DNA of 64,000 nucleotides from Microbacterium sp. EST19A (GCF_019969685.1 NZ_JAHXYZ010000001.1:1240001-1304000); one strand, 5' to 3'; counted from the stretch's first letter, positions 49,310-57,366 are shown. Notes: generated from the sequence alone by a model not told the origin. Numbers and translations: made by a program.

Positions 49310-49897
49310 ATGGACAGTGGCGAAGAGTCGAGGGCATCGGGTCGCCCCCGCGATCCGGAGGTGGAGCGCGGCATCCTCGCCGCCACGCAGGACCTGCTGG
49401 TCGAGAGCGGGTACGCGGGAACCACGATCGCCGGTGTCGCGAGCCGGGCGCAGTGCGGCAAGTCGGCGATCTACCGGCGGTGGAGCTCGAAGGTCGATCT
49501 CGTCGTCGCCGCGGTGCGAGCCCTGCACATCACGACCGAGACTGCGGACACCGGATCGCTGCGGGGGGATCTGGTCGCCGCCGCGATGCACTTCGCCCGC
49601 GCGGACGAGCGTTCGGGACGAGTGCTCGCGAGCCTGCTGAGCGAGATCGGGCGCGATCAGGAGCTGCAGGACGTCGCCTACCGCACGATCGGCGAGCCTC
49701 CGGTGGCCGCACTGGTCGCGGTGATCGAGCGCTGGATCGAGCGCGGCACCGTGCCGGCCGACGTGCCGGTCGCTCTCATCGCGGGCATCGTGCCGACGGC
49801 GGCCTTCGGCAGCGTCGTGCTGCGTCAGCGATCGCTCGAGGCCGCGGCGGTCGAGGAACTGGTCGACTTCGTGCTGCTCCCCGCGTTGCGCGTCTGA
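49310..49897 (+). CDS. TetR family transcriptional regulator
   Basis: 195 residues. The N-terminal DNA-binding part is VERGILAATQDLLVESGYAG, then TTIAGVASRAQCGKSAIYRR with WSSKVDLVVAAV. The C-terminal TetR_C domain includes VLASLLSEIGRDQELQDVAY and PVALIAGIVPTAAFGSVVL. ATG at 49310 has TACAAT 8 nt upstream; an in-frame GTG two codons earlier is an alternative. It is divergent from the DUF6069 gene, its likely target. Confidence 0.92.
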   Translation: MDSGEESRASGRPRDPEVERGILAATQDLLVESGYAGTTIAGVASRAQCGKSAIYRRWSSKVDLVVAAVRALHITTETADTGSLRGDLVAAAMHFARADERSGRVLASLLSEIGRDQELQDVAYRTIGEPPVAALVAVIERWIERGTVPADVPVALIAGIVPTAAFGSVVLRQRSLEAAAVEELVDFVLLPALRV

Positions 49898-49917
49898 AGC
49901 GGAGAGAGGGCTCAGGA

Positions 49918-49942
49918 GGCGTGCGCGCGCATCGCGCACGCC
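49918..49942. terminator. Bidirectional terminator between TetR and manganese catalase genes
   Basis: GGCGTGCGCG and CGCGCACGCC form a perfect 10-bp stem with a CGCAT loop, centred between two converging genes. Confidence 0.8.
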
Positions 49943-49950
49943 CCCGATGC

Positions 49951-50898
49951 TCAGAGGCGGCCGAAGGTGGCGTCGATGTCGGCCATCTCCATGGCCGCCG
50001 TCGCCTCGATGAGTGCGCGGAGCTCGTCATCCGCGCCGGGAGAGAACTCCTCCAGACGCTCGGGCGAGATCGTCATCGGAGCGCCGACCGGCGCCTGCTC
50101 GCTGGCGTCGAGCTCCGTGCCGTCGTTCGAGGGCGATGCACCCTGGAAGATCTTGCCCGCCTCGGACTGCGCGGTGAGATCGAACGAGTACTGCTTGCTC
50201 TGCAGACCCAGATCGAGGAGCTTCTTCACTTCGGGGAAGCTCTCGGCGTTCGTCTTCGGGATCGGCAGCGATGTGCGCCAGTTCACACCGAGGGTCTCGA
50301 GCGCCTTGGCATAGGCGTTCTCATGCGCCTGGTCCCGCACGATGAGGTACGAGATCGTGCTGCGGGCCATCTTGTTGTCGGTCATCTCGTAGAGCCGGCA
50401 TTTCTGCAGGCGCCCGGTCGACTCGAGCATGAGGTTGTAGAGCAGGTCGAGCACGAGGTTGCCCGAGTTGTAGACGTAGCTGCCCGACCAGGGGTTTCCG
50501 ACCGCGTCGACCGGCAGAGCACCCTGCGCGCCCACGAGGTAGTGGTGGATGTTGCTCGTGTCGACGGCGATGCTCAGAGGGGTCGCGCCGCCCGCTCCGG
50601 GCTTGTCCACGGGATCGGTCGGCTTGCCCTGATACTGCGGCGATCCGTCGAGCAGTCGCGAGATGGTCGTGCCGATCAGCTCGACGTGGCTGATCTCCTC
50701 GGTGCCGATGCCCTGGATGAGATCCTTGTACGGCTTGCCGTCCGGGCCGCGGAAGTTGATGCTCTGGAACAGGTACTGCATCATCGTGCGCATCTCGCCG
50801 AACTGTCCGCCGAGACCTTCCTGCAGGGCATTCGCTGCGGCGGGATCCGGCTCGTCCTGCGCGATCTCGTTGATGAATTCTTGAACGTGGAAGTACAT
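49951..50898 (-). CDS. Manganese-containing catalase
   Basis: 315 residues. Four-helix di-manganese core: GGQFGEMRTMMQYLFQS (ligand Glu at 35), IGTEEISHVELIG (Glu 68, His 71), VLDLLYNLMLESTGRLQ (Glu 159) and IVRDQAHENAYAKALETLG (His 192). The spacing agrees with known non-heme catalases, which break down hydrogen peroxide. A longer C-terminal tail (PERLEEFSPGADDELRALIE) is present. ATG at 50898 begins the family N-terminus MYFHVQEFINEI. Two tiny acidic protein genes lie just upstream on the same strand, separated by a large hairpin. Confidence 0.95.
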   Translation of the reverse strand: MYFHVQEFINEIAQDEPDPAAANALQEGLGGQFGEMRTMMQYLFQSINFRGPDGKPYKDLIQGIGTEEISHVELIGTTISRLLDGSPQYQGKPTDPVDKPGAGGATPLSIAVDTSNIHHYLVGAQGALPVDAVGNPWSGSYVYNSGNLVLDLLYNLMLESTGRLQKCRLYEMTDNKMARSTISYLIVRDQAHENAYAKALETLGVNWRTSLPIPKTNAESFPEVKKLLDLGLQSKQYSFDLTAQSEAGKIFQGASPSNDGTELDASEQAPVGAPMTISPERLEEFSPGADDELRALIEATAAMEMADIDATFGRL

Positions 50899-50979
50899 GG
50901 GGAGCCTCCGTCGGCTGTGGGGATGTCGGCTCAGCGTGCGCGCCTGCACGGATATCCGTTCACCCCTCGACGGATCATG

Positions 50980-51036
50980 CACGACGCCGTACCATGGCCG
51001 ACCCTTGATCTCGGGCGGCCGTCGTACGGCGTCGTG
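50980..51036. promoter_or_regulatory. Large inverted repeat upstream of the catalase gene
   Basis: Perfect 13-bp arms, CACGACGCCGTAC and GTACGGCGTCGTG, flank 31 bases that themselves contain a GGCCG/CGGCC pair. It sits between the tiny acidic genes and the catalase start. It may end the upstream transcript or act as an operator or RNA switch. Confidence 0.5.
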
Positions 51037-51045
51037 TCGATCGGC

Positions 51046-51192
51046 TCAGTCCTGCGTCTCGCCGTCGACGACGGCGTCCTCCGCCGCCTCCTCGGCTGCG
51101 GCGCCCTCTTCCGGGGACTCGGCCCCTCCGCTCGAGGCGGATTCATCCGAGGCGGCCTCGTCGGGCTGCCGTGCAGAGTCATTCGCGTTCAT
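51046..51192 (-). CDS. Tiny acidic protein, unknown
   Basis: 48 residues, too short for most gene finders. Composition is extreme: beginning MNANDSARQPDEAASDESAS, then runs of Glu, Ala and Asp (GAESPEEGAAAEEAAEDAVV). There is no hydrophobic core, so it is likely disordered. The start ATG is 5 bp after the stop of a second tiny gene upstream, inside a GGGAGG context that may serve as ribosome site. It precedes manganese catalase on the same strand, suggesting a stress role (inference). Confidence 0.6.
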   Translation of the reverse strand: MNANDSARQPDEAASDESASSGGAESPEEGAAAEEAAEDAVVDGETQD

Positions 51193-51197
51193 GGTCG

Positions 51198-51353
51198 TCA
51201 GCCTCCCGACGGGTTCTCGAGGGGCTTCCCGTTCTCGTCCGTCGTCTCCTCGTCGAGAAGCTTCTGGACGTCGTCGGGAGTGCCGCCGGCTGGTGCGTCG
51301 GCGGCTTCGACCGCATCTGCGCCCTCATTCTGGTTCTTCGGATCGCTTGTCAT
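51198..51353 (-). CDS. Tiny acidic protein, unknown
   Basis: 51 residues from the ATG at 51353. Sequence style MTSDPKNQNEGADAVEAADA then GGTPDDVQKLLDEETTDENG with KPLENPSGG: acidic, polar, probably disordered with one short helix (DDVQKLLDEET). No family recognised. It is followed at 5 bp by the 48-residue acidic gene, so the pair forms a small operon upstream of manganese catalase. A longer frame begins at 51401 but its added residues are basic and out of character. Confidence 0.6.
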   Translation of the reverse strand: MTSDPKNQNEGADAVEAADAPAGGTPDDVQKLLDEETTDENGKPLENPSGG

Positions 51354-51400
51354 CCGGCGAACGTATGCTCTTGGCTCCCGCCGAGGGAGGGGGTTGACCA

Positions 51401-51421
51401 TCGGCCTCGAGCGGAGGCCGA
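51401..51421 (-). terminator. Stem-loop downstream of the SnoaL-like gene
   Basis: TCGGCCTC and GAGGCCGA, a perfect 8-bp stem with a 5-base loop, 10 bp past the stop at 51432; a small ACCCG/CGGGT hairpin lies between. Confidence 0.6.
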
Positions 51422-51431
51422 CCCGTTCGGG

Positions 51432-52412
51432 TCAGTAGATGTTGGACGGCCCCACCGGCTCGTCGCCCCTCGTGCTCGCGATTTGGGTGCGCAGCGCGAT
51501 GTCGTCCCAGAGCCGCACCTCCTTCACGATGCGCCCCTCGTGCAGCGTGAACTGCGAGATGCCGAGCAGGTCGATCGGCGTGCCGGTGAGCGGGCCGTAG
51601 TTTGGCACGCCCGTGTAGTCGCCGACGAACTTCCACGTGACGGCGACGCGCGTGCCGGCGTAGCGCACGTCGTGGTGCGCCTGCACGTCGCGCACCTCGA
51701 ACTGCCCGGCCGGGAACGACTCCAGCAGCGAGAGCAGGGCGCGGCGGTACCCCTCGGGACGGATGACGTGCCGGTTCCCCACGGTGAGCAGGGTGAGGTC
51801 CCGGTGGAAGAACGTCTCGACCGCGTGCAGGTCGCGGTCGTTCCACACGGTCCGGATCATCTCGAGCACCGTCTCTACCTCGGCGCGGTGCTCGTCGGGG
51901 CGGACACCCGAGTCGCCGGCGGAGATCGGATCGGCGGGCGCGGCATCCGCCCAGCTCGCCACGTACCCGCGGAACAGGCACTCACGCGCGACCTCGTCAG
52001 GGTCGAGTCCGTCCTGCAGCGCCTCGGCGAGGGTGTCGCGTACGACCCACTCCTCGACCATGCGACCGCAGCGGTACAGGCAGTTGGCGATCGTGCGGCT
52101 CACCCGCGGTGACAGCAGGTCGCCGACGACCACGAGGTGCGAGCTGAGGAACGCGTCGTCGCCCCGCGCCTCCCACACGATGTCCTCGGTCTGGCTGACC
52201 CGGTCGGGCGCCTCGGCGATGCGCATCAGGGTGCCCTCGAGCACCTCGTCGCGGGTCGTCGCGGTGCCGAAGCCGCCGTGCACGATCGAGTCGGGCTCGT
52301 AGTTCTCGCGGATGAAGCTGATCGAACGGTCGACCCAGATGAGGTCGGTCACCTCGCGGATGAAGTCGTCGGGGTCGGTGTACGGCTGGTAGGCGACGGG
52401 ATCGAGGGCCAC
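51432..52412 (-). CDS. Double SnoaL/NTF2-like protein
   Basis: 326 residues containing two SnoaL/NTF2-like cone domains in tandem. First: FIREVTDLIWVDRSISFIRE, HGGFGTATTRDEVLEGTLMR, VVGDLLSPRVSRTIANCLYR. Second: IRTVWNDRDLHAVETFFHRD, PEGYRRALLSLLESFPAGQF, GTRVAVTWKFVGDYTGVPNY, GISQFTLHEGRIVKEVRLWD. Single-domain relatives are cyclases, hydrolases or dehydratases of small molecules. Last gene after FGGY kinase (54 bp), so it probably acts in the same unknown catabolic pathway. Confidence 0.85.
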   Translation of the reverse strand: MALDPVAYQPYTDPDDFIREVTDLIWVDRSISFIRENYEPDSIVHGGFGTATTRDEVLEGTLMRIAEAPDRVSQTEDIVWEARGDDAFLSSHLVVVGDLLSPRVSRTIANCLYRCGRMVEEWVVRDTLAEALQDGLDPDEVARECLFRGYVASWADAAPADPISAGDSGVRPDEHRAEVETVLEMIRTVWNDRDLHAVETFFHRDLTLLTVGNRHVIRPEGYRRALLSLLESFPAGQFEVRDVQAHHDVRYAGTRVAVTWKFVGDYTGVPNYGPLTGTPIDLLGISQFTLHEGRIVKEVRLWDDIALRTQIASTRGDEPVGPSNIY

Positions 52413-52466
52413 GGTTTCACTCCTGGTTGCGGGGGTCGAGACGGGAAGGTCGAGGCGGGAAGAGGG

Positions 52467-53882
52467 TCAGGCGAGGGAATCGGCGACCGAGCGCCAGCGG
52501 TCGGAGAACTCCGCCGCACGGGCATCCGACCACTGCGGCTCGAACGTCTGCGAGGGCGACCAGGCGACGATCGCGTCCTCGAGGGCGAGCTCCGGGTTCA
52601 TGGCGCAGCGGGCGAGCGCGGCAGCGCCGAGCGGGGTCGCGTGCTGTGACGGATACACGTCGACCGGGATGCGCATCAGGTCGGCCACGGCCTGCATGAG
52701 CACCCGGCTCTGGGTGAGGCCGCCGTCGACGCGCAGTCGCTGCAGCGGCTGACCGAGGTCGGATGCCATGGCGCGGGCGAGCTCGGCGACCTGGGCCGCG
52801 ATGCCCTCCAGCACCGCGCGCACGAGATGCTCGCTGCCGGTCGACAGCGTCATGCCGGTGAAGGTGGCGGTGGCATCCGGTCGCCACCAGGGAGCCGCGA
52901 GCCCGGCGAGCGCGGGCACGCAGAGCACCCCGTGGGAGTCGTCGGCAGCGACCCGGTCGAGATCGGCGGCGGTGTCGATGAACGTCAGCCTCTCGAGCCA
53001 CTGCACGGCGGACGCCGCGGTGTACACCTGCCCGTCGAGGCAGTAGGTGTTCTGGCCGCCCTGCTGCCAGGCGACCGACGACGACAGGCTCGCCGACGAC
53101 CGCACCGCCGTGTGCCCGGTGTTCGCGAGCAGGAACGCGCCGGTGCCGAAGGTGCACTTCGCCTCACCCGGCTGCAGGCAGTTCTGCGCGACGAGCGCGG
53201 CCTGCTGATCCACGATCAGGCCGCCGACGGATGCCGTACCGCCGAACGCGGTGGTGGACCCTGCGATGTCGTCGCACGCGAGGATCGTCGGCATCCGCTC
53301 GTCGCCGAGTCCGAAGAGGTCGAGCAGGCCGGCATCCCACGTCGCGGTGTCGAGGTCGAGCACGAGCGATCGGCTGGCGGTCGAGGCATCCGTCACGAAC
53401 TCGCCGGTCAGCTGATGCAGCAGCCAGGTGTCGGAGGTGGTCACGACGCCTTCGCGGGTGACGTTCCTGCGCAGCCAGGCCTGCTTCGGAGCGCTGAAGT
53501 ACGGATCGAGCACGAGGCCGGTGCGCGCGGCGATGTCGTCGGCGTGGTCCCGCAGCTCCGCGCACACGGACTCCGACCGCCGGTCCTGCCACACGATCAT
53601 GTTCGACAGCGGCAGGCCGGTGTCGGGATCCCACGCGAGCACGGTCTCGCCCTGGTTCGCCAGAGTCACGATGTCGATGTCGGTCCTCGCCTGGTTGGCG
53701 GCGATCCGTCCGGCGCGCAGCACGGAGTCGAGCACCGCCTGCGGATCGTGCTCGACGCCGCCGCCGGGCAGATAGGTCGGGCGCACCGACACCTCGCTGA
53801 GGGCCAGCACCTCGCCGGCCTCATCGACGACGACGGCCTTGGTGCCGGACGTGCCCTGATCGATCGCCAGAACGGTGGTCAT
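52467..53882 (-). CDS. FGGY-family carbohydrate kinase (glycerol-kinase-like)
   Basis: 471 residues, slightly shorter than glycerol kinase. N-terminal phosphate loop MTTVLAIDQGTSGTKAVVVD, DIVTLANQGETVLAWDPDTG, NMIVWQDRRSE, then the C-terminal domain KCTFGTGAFLLANTG, GLAAPWWRPDATATFTGMTL and LRVDGGLTQSRVLMQAVADL. FGGY kinases phosphorylate polyols or sugars. The NQGET segment, where classic glycerol kinase has NQRET, suggests a different polyol. It follows the FAD oxidoreductase with a strong hairpin between, so the product may be oxidised next. Confidence 0.9.
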   Translation of the reverse strand: MTTVLAIDQGTSGTKAVVVDEAGEVLALSEVSVRPTYLPGGGVEHDPQAVLDSVLRAGRIAANQARTDIDIVTLANQGETVLAWDPDTGLPLSNMIVWQDRRSESVCAELRDHADDIAARTGLVLDPYFSAPKQAWLRRNVTREGVVTTSDTWLLHQLTGEFVTDASTASRSLVLDLDTATWDAGLLDLFGLGDERMPTILACDDIAGSTTAFGGTASVGGLIVDQQAALVAQNCLQPGEAKCTFGTGAFLLANTGHTAVRSSASLSSSVAWQQGGQNTYCLDGQVYTAASAVQWLERLTFIDTAADLDRVAADDSHGVLCVPALAGLAAPWWRPDATATFTGMTLSTGSEHLVRAVLEGIAAQVAELARAMASDLGQPLQRLRVDGGLTQSRVLMQAVADLMRIPVDVYPSQHATPLGAAALARCAMNPELALEDAIVAWSPSQTFEPQWSDARAAEFSDRWRSVADSLA

Positions 53883-53903
53883 GGGATTCCTTCGGTGGGG
53901 CGC

Positions 53904-53930
53904 GGGGCGGAGGCTCGATCCCTCCGCCCC
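53904..53930 (-). promoter_or_regulatory. Intercistronic stem-loop between FAD oxidoreductase and FGGY kinase
   Basis: GGGGCGGAGG and CCTCCGCCCC form a perfect 10-bp stem with a 7-base loop. It is placed just after the oxidoreductase stop, as in the two other intercistronic hairpins of this window. Confidence 0.6.
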
Positions 53931-53936
53931 ACGGGT

Positions 53937-55091
53937 TCAGGGGGTGGTGGGGTGACGGTGGCGCGCGGTGCGCAGCCACCAGGGACCTTCGGATGCCGGT
54001 GGCCCGGCGACCGTCGGCGGATGAAGCTCACCCACCTCGATGCCGAGTTCGGGCAGGATGTCGGCGACATGGTCGGCGATGCCGAGCGAGGCCGTGAGGC
54101 CGGTCGAGCGGATCGCGGCGACGTTGATCAGCCGGTCGCTCTTCGCCGACCGGCCGATCACGTAGTTGCTGCCGCGGCCGGCCGGACGCAGGCCCGCGTA
54201 GCTCGCGATCGGCTCGAGACCCTCGAGGGCCGGGAACTGCTGCACGGCCTTGGCGAGGATCTCGTCGTGCGCTTCGGGGCGCACCGACCAGTCCTCCTTG
54301 TCGTCGAGGTCGACAGCCGTGGGCCCGGCGACGACCTTGCCGTCGAGGGTCGGGAAGACGAGCACCCCCTTCGTGCGCTTCGTCGGCACGGGCAGGATGA
54401 TGCGGTCGAGCGTCTGACCCTCGGGCAGCTCGAACACGAAGAACTCGCCTTTGCGCGGGTAGATCTCGAAGGACTCGTCACCCACGAGGCGGGCGACCTC
54501 GTCGGCGTACAGGCCCGCGGCGTTGATGGCGGCCGCGACCTCGAAGCGCCGGCCGTCCGCGGTCGCGAGTGCCAGGCCATCGTCGATCGCGGAGATGGCG
54601 GTGACCCGGGCATCGAGCTCGATCCGCGCTCCCGCCGCGACGGCCGATGCGGCGAGCGCGAGCGCGAACGCGACCGGGTCGCTGACCGACTCCCCCTGAA
54701 CGAGCAGGGCGCCGTCGGATTCGCGCACCTCGACCTGCACCCCGTTCGCTGCCGCGTTCGCGGCGAGTGCGCGCACGGTCTCGTGGTCTTCGGCGGTGCG
54801 CGGCACGAGCTCGGCGCCGGTGGGGATGACCGGCACGCCGAGCGCGTCGAGGATCGCCGGTCGGATGCGGGCGGCGCGCAGGATCAGCTCCGTCTCGAGC
54901 TCTCCCGGCGTCGAGTCGAAGCCGGTGTGCAGGATGCCGGAGTTGGTACCGCTCGCCGCGAGCGCCAAGGCCGGCTCGGACTCGAGGAGCACGGCATCCA
55001 CCCCCCGATGAGCGAGCGTGTAGAGCAGGGCCGATCCCACGATGCCTCCGCCGATGATGGCGACAGGGCGGGACGGAGAGTGCGACGACAT
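53937..55091 (-). CDS. FAD-dependent oxidoreductase (glycerol-3-phosphate/2-hydroxyglutarate type)
   Basis: 384 residues. Dinucleotide fold RPVAIIGGGIVGSALLYTLA, followed by VLLESEPALALAASGTNSGI with LHTGFDS, the DAO/LhgO signature. Later AAAINAAGLYADEVARLVGD, YPRKGEFFVFE, FPTLDGKVVAGPTAVDLDDK and LRPAGRGSNYVIGRS. Relatives oxidise 2-hydroxyglutarate or glycerol 3-phosphate with FAD. ATG at 55091 has GGAAG upstream and is preferred to 55115. It lies between an APC permease and an FGGY kinase, which fits oxidation of a phosphorylated polyol or a hydroxy acid. Confidence 0.9.
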   Translation of the reverse strand: MSSHSPSRPVAIIGGGIVGSALLYTLAHRGVDAVLLESEPALALAASGTNSGILHTGFDSTPGELETELILRAARIRPAILDALGVPVIPTGAELVPRTAEDHETVRALAANAAANGVQVEVRESDGALLVQGESVSDPVAFALALAASAVAAGARIELDARVTAISAIDDGLALATADGRRFEVAAAINAAGLYADEVARLVGDESFEIYPRKGEFFVFELPEGQTLDRIILPVPTKRTKGVLVFPTLDGKVVAGPTAVDLDDKEDWSVRPEAHDEILAKAVQQFPALEGLEPIASYAGLRPAGRGSNYVIGRSAKSDRLINVAAIRSTGLTASLGIADHVADILPELGIEVGELHPPTVAGPPASEGPWWLRTARHRHPTTP

Positions 55092-55123
55092 GGTGGGTCT
55101 TCCTTCGGTGTTCAAGAGCAGTC

Positions 55124-56629
55124 TTACGCGGTCGGGGTGGCGCTGTCTTCAGGAACGCTGTCTTCGTCGAAGGTGCGGTCGACATCGGCCATGTCCGGCA
55201 TCGTCAGGCCCTTCCGCCCGCGGGTCGCGAGCAGGTAGACGAGATAGGCGATGCCGACGACGAGCATGATGCCGATGTACAGCCGCGGCTGCTCGAACGA
55301 CGCGTCGCGGAAGATCAGCAGTTCGTAGACCAGCCAGATGCTCGCCAGGATCAGGACCGGGATCTCCCAGCGGCCGAGACGGAAGCCGCGGCTCGCGGGG
55401 AGCGACTTCCGCTTGACGATGTACAGCAGCACGGTTCCTGCGTAGATGATCGCCGGCAGCAGTGTCGCCGCCGAGAACAGGATGAAGAGGGCGTCGTCGG
55501 TTCCGCTGAAGATCGCGAGGATCGCCTGCGTGATCACGAGGTAGCCGACGGTCGCCGCGATCGGCGTGTGCCGGCTGCGGTGCACGCGGCTCAGCAGCTG
55601 CCAGGCGGGGAAGCGCTCGTCGCGCGACATCGCCCAGATCAGCCGGGTGCCGCTGAGGGTGATGACGAGCCCGCACGAGAAGATCGAGACCACGACCAGC
55701 ACGAGCAGCGCCTTGCCGACGACGGGGCCGAGCACCGCGGTGATCACGGTCGCGACGGGGGTCGCGGACTTCGCGAGTTCGGCGGTGTCTCCGGCGAGCG
55801 CCGTGACGGCGATGAGGAACAGCATCCCGAGCACTCCGAGCGCGATGACGGCCTGCACCATCGCGCGCGGGATGACGCGTTCGGGGTTCTTGGTCTCCTC
55901 GGCGAGGTTGGCGGCCGACTCGAAGCCGACGATCGTGAACGCCCCGAGCAGGAAGGCGAGCGGGAAGGGACCGGCATCCGTGAGGCCGCCGAAGTCCCAG
56001 TAGGCCGCCTCGGCGACCGGCGCCGTCGCGAAGAGCTGGCTGAAGTCCAGGCGTCCGAGGGCGGCGCCCACCGCGAACAGGAGCACGGTGATGCCGATCA
56101 TGCCGATGATCTGCACGGTGACCGCGACCTCGTTGACCCGATTGGTCACCTTGGTGCTGAGGGCCACGAGGATCGCCTGCAGCAGCATGACGACCGCGGT
56201 GATGACCCAGCAGTTGGCGGGTGTCGGACTGTAGCCGAAGAGCTCGGGGAGGATCGTGGCCGCGATCGTGTAGTCGACCGCCACGACGACGATCACGAGG
56301 AAGGCGAACGACACCCAGCCGGTGAGCCAGCCGAGGATCGGATTCGCGAGGCGCGAGACCCACTGGTAGGCGTAGCCGCTGATCGGGATGCGTGCGGCGA
56401 GGGCCCCGAAGATGAGGGCGACCATCGTCTGGCCGACGACCGCGATCGGCCAGGCCCAGATTCCCCGCGGTCCGCTGCTGTTCAGAACGGCACCGTAGGT
56501 CGTGAAGATGCCGGTCGCGATCGAGACGAAGCCGAAAGCGACGGCGAAGGAGGCGTAGAGGCCCAGTTCACGCTTCATGCGGGGCGTGCTCTGACCCGAG
56601 GCAGGTGCGGGGGGTGCGGTGGGTTCCAT
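55124..56629 (-). CDS. APC-family amino acid/amine permease
   Basis: 501 residues with about 12 membrane helices. First segments: ASFAVAFGFVSIATGIFTTY and GPRGIWAWPIAVVGQTMVAL, the Gly-rich helix of APC transporters, then RIPISGYAYQWVSRLANPIL. Also FLLGAFTIVGFESAANLAEE with TKNPERVIPRA. This subgroup takes up amino acids or short amines such as GABA, ethanolamine or choline derivatives; which is not readable. ATG at 56629 follows the double operator at 56652. First gene of the operon leading to the FAD enzyme, FGGY kinase and SnoaL-like protein. Confidence 0.92.
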   Translation of the reverse strand: MEPTAPPAPASGQSTPRMKRELGLYASFAVAFGFVSIATGIFTTYGAVLNSSGPRGIWAWPIAVVGQTMVALIFGALAARIPISGYAYQWVSRLANPILGWLTGWVSFAFLVIVVVAVDYTIAATILPELFGYSPTPANCWVITAVVMLLQAILVALSTKVTNRVNEVAVTVQIIGMIGITVLLFAVGAALGRLDFSQLFATAPVAEAAYWDFGGLTDAGPFPLAFLLGAFTIVGFESAANLAEETKNPERVIPRAMVQAVIALGVLGMLFLIAVTALAGDTAELAKSATPVATVITAVLGPVVGKALLVLVVVSIFSCGLVITLSGTRLIWAMSRDERFPAWQLLSRVHRSRHTPIAATVGYLVITQAILAIFSGTDDALFILFSAATLLPAIIYAGTVLLYIVKRKSLPASRGFRLGRWEIPVLILASIWLVYELLIFRDASFEQPRLYIGIMLVVGIAYLVYLLATRGRKGLTMPDMADVDRTFDEDSVPEDSATPTA

Positions 56630-56651
56630 GAGTCGACCTTCGTTGGACGGA

Positions 56652-56680
56652 TTGGTATAGACCATCTTGGTCTATACCAA
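56652..56680. promoter_or_regulatory. DasR-like double operator upstream of the APC permease
   Basis: A perfect 29-bp inverted repeat with 13-bp arms and a TCT spacer. It contains TGGTATAGACCA (56653-56664) and TGGTCTATACCA (56668-56679). Each differs at one base from TGGTCTAGACCA, the known core of DasR/HutC-type GntR operators. It lies 23 bp before the permease start. Confidence 0.85.
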
Positions 56681-56734
56681 GAAGCTAGTGCTCTCATCGG
56701 ATGCTGTCAACCTCCGCCTCCCGATTGCCAAATC

Positions 56735-56751
56735 ACTACATACGTTGTAGT
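56735..56751. promoter_or_regulatory. Dyad upstream of the DHFR-like gene, first copy
   Basis: ACTACA and TGTAGT, 6-bp arms with a 5-base spacer. The arms resemble BlaI/MecI half-sites, but no such regulator is encoded nearby. Confidence 0.5.
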
Positions 56752-56758
56752 TTGAAGT

Positions 56759-56774
56759 ACGACATCTGTTGTGA
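56759..56774. promoter_or_regulatory. Dyad upstream of the DHFR-like gene, degenerate second copy
   Basis: ACGACATCTGTTGTGA, a weaker version of the site 24 bp upstream with similar arm spacing. Confidence 0.35.
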
Positions 56775-56785
56775 ATGGAGAGATC

Positions 56786-57355
56786 ATGCGTGAACTCGTG
56801 TACTACGTCGCCGTCAGTCTCGACGGCTACATCGCCGGCCCGCAGGGCGAATTCGACGCGTTCCTCATCGAGGGCGACCACATGGACGCGATCAACGACC
56901 GCTTCGCCGACACCATCCCGACGGATGCCGCCACAGCACTCGGCATCCGGCAGGAGCGCACGGAGTTCGACACCGTGCTGATGGGCTGGAACACCTACGC
57001 GATCGGCGGCGCCCCCAGCCCCTATCGCCACCTCCGGCAGATCGTGTTCAGCCGCACGCATACGGCCGAGGGCGAGAACCTCGAGGTGACGGCCGAGGAT
57101 CCGCGATCCGTCGTGCGGCGGCTCAAGCAGGAGGACGGCGGAGCGATCTGGCTCTGCGGCGGCGGGGCACTCGCCGCGACGCTCGCCGAGGAGATCGACC
57201 GGCTCGTCCTCAAGCGGCAGCCGCTGCTGTTCGGCGACGGCATCCCGCTGTTCGGCGACCGGCCGTACCAGCCGGAGCGGTTCGAACCCGTGGAGACGAC
57301 CGCCTTCCGCACCGGCGTCGTCGTGTCGGAGCTGGTCCGCCGACGCGAAGGGTGA
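56786..57355 (+). CDS. Dihydrofolate reductase/RibD C-terminal-like protein
   Basis: 189 residues. DHFR-like fold: ELVYYVAVSLDGYIAGPQGE, FDTVLMGWNTYAIGG, RQIVFSRTH and GAIWLCGGGALAATLAEEID with RLVLKRQPLLFGDGIPLF. This family is widespread in actinobacteria and usually of unknown substrate; true folate activity is unlikely. GGAGAG precedes the ATG at 56786. The upstream region holds two dyads. It is divergent from the APC permease operon. Confidence 0.9.
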   Translation: MRELVYYVAVSLDGYIAGPQGEFDAFLIEGDHMDAINDRFADTIPTDAATALGIRQERTEFDTVLMGWNTYAIGGAPSPYRHLRQIVFSRTHTAEGENLEVTAEDPRSVVRRLKQEDGGAIWLCGGGALAATLAEEIDRLVLKRQPLLFGDGIPLFGDRPYQPERFEPVETTAFRTGVVVSELVRRREG

Positions 57356-57366
57356 CGGCCAGCGGG

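Noticed and set aside
50931-51182. An 83-codon basic frame on the minus strand
   Set aside because: It overlaps the 13-bp-arm inverted repeat and the 48-codon acidic gene in another frame; Arg/Pro-rich shadow composition.
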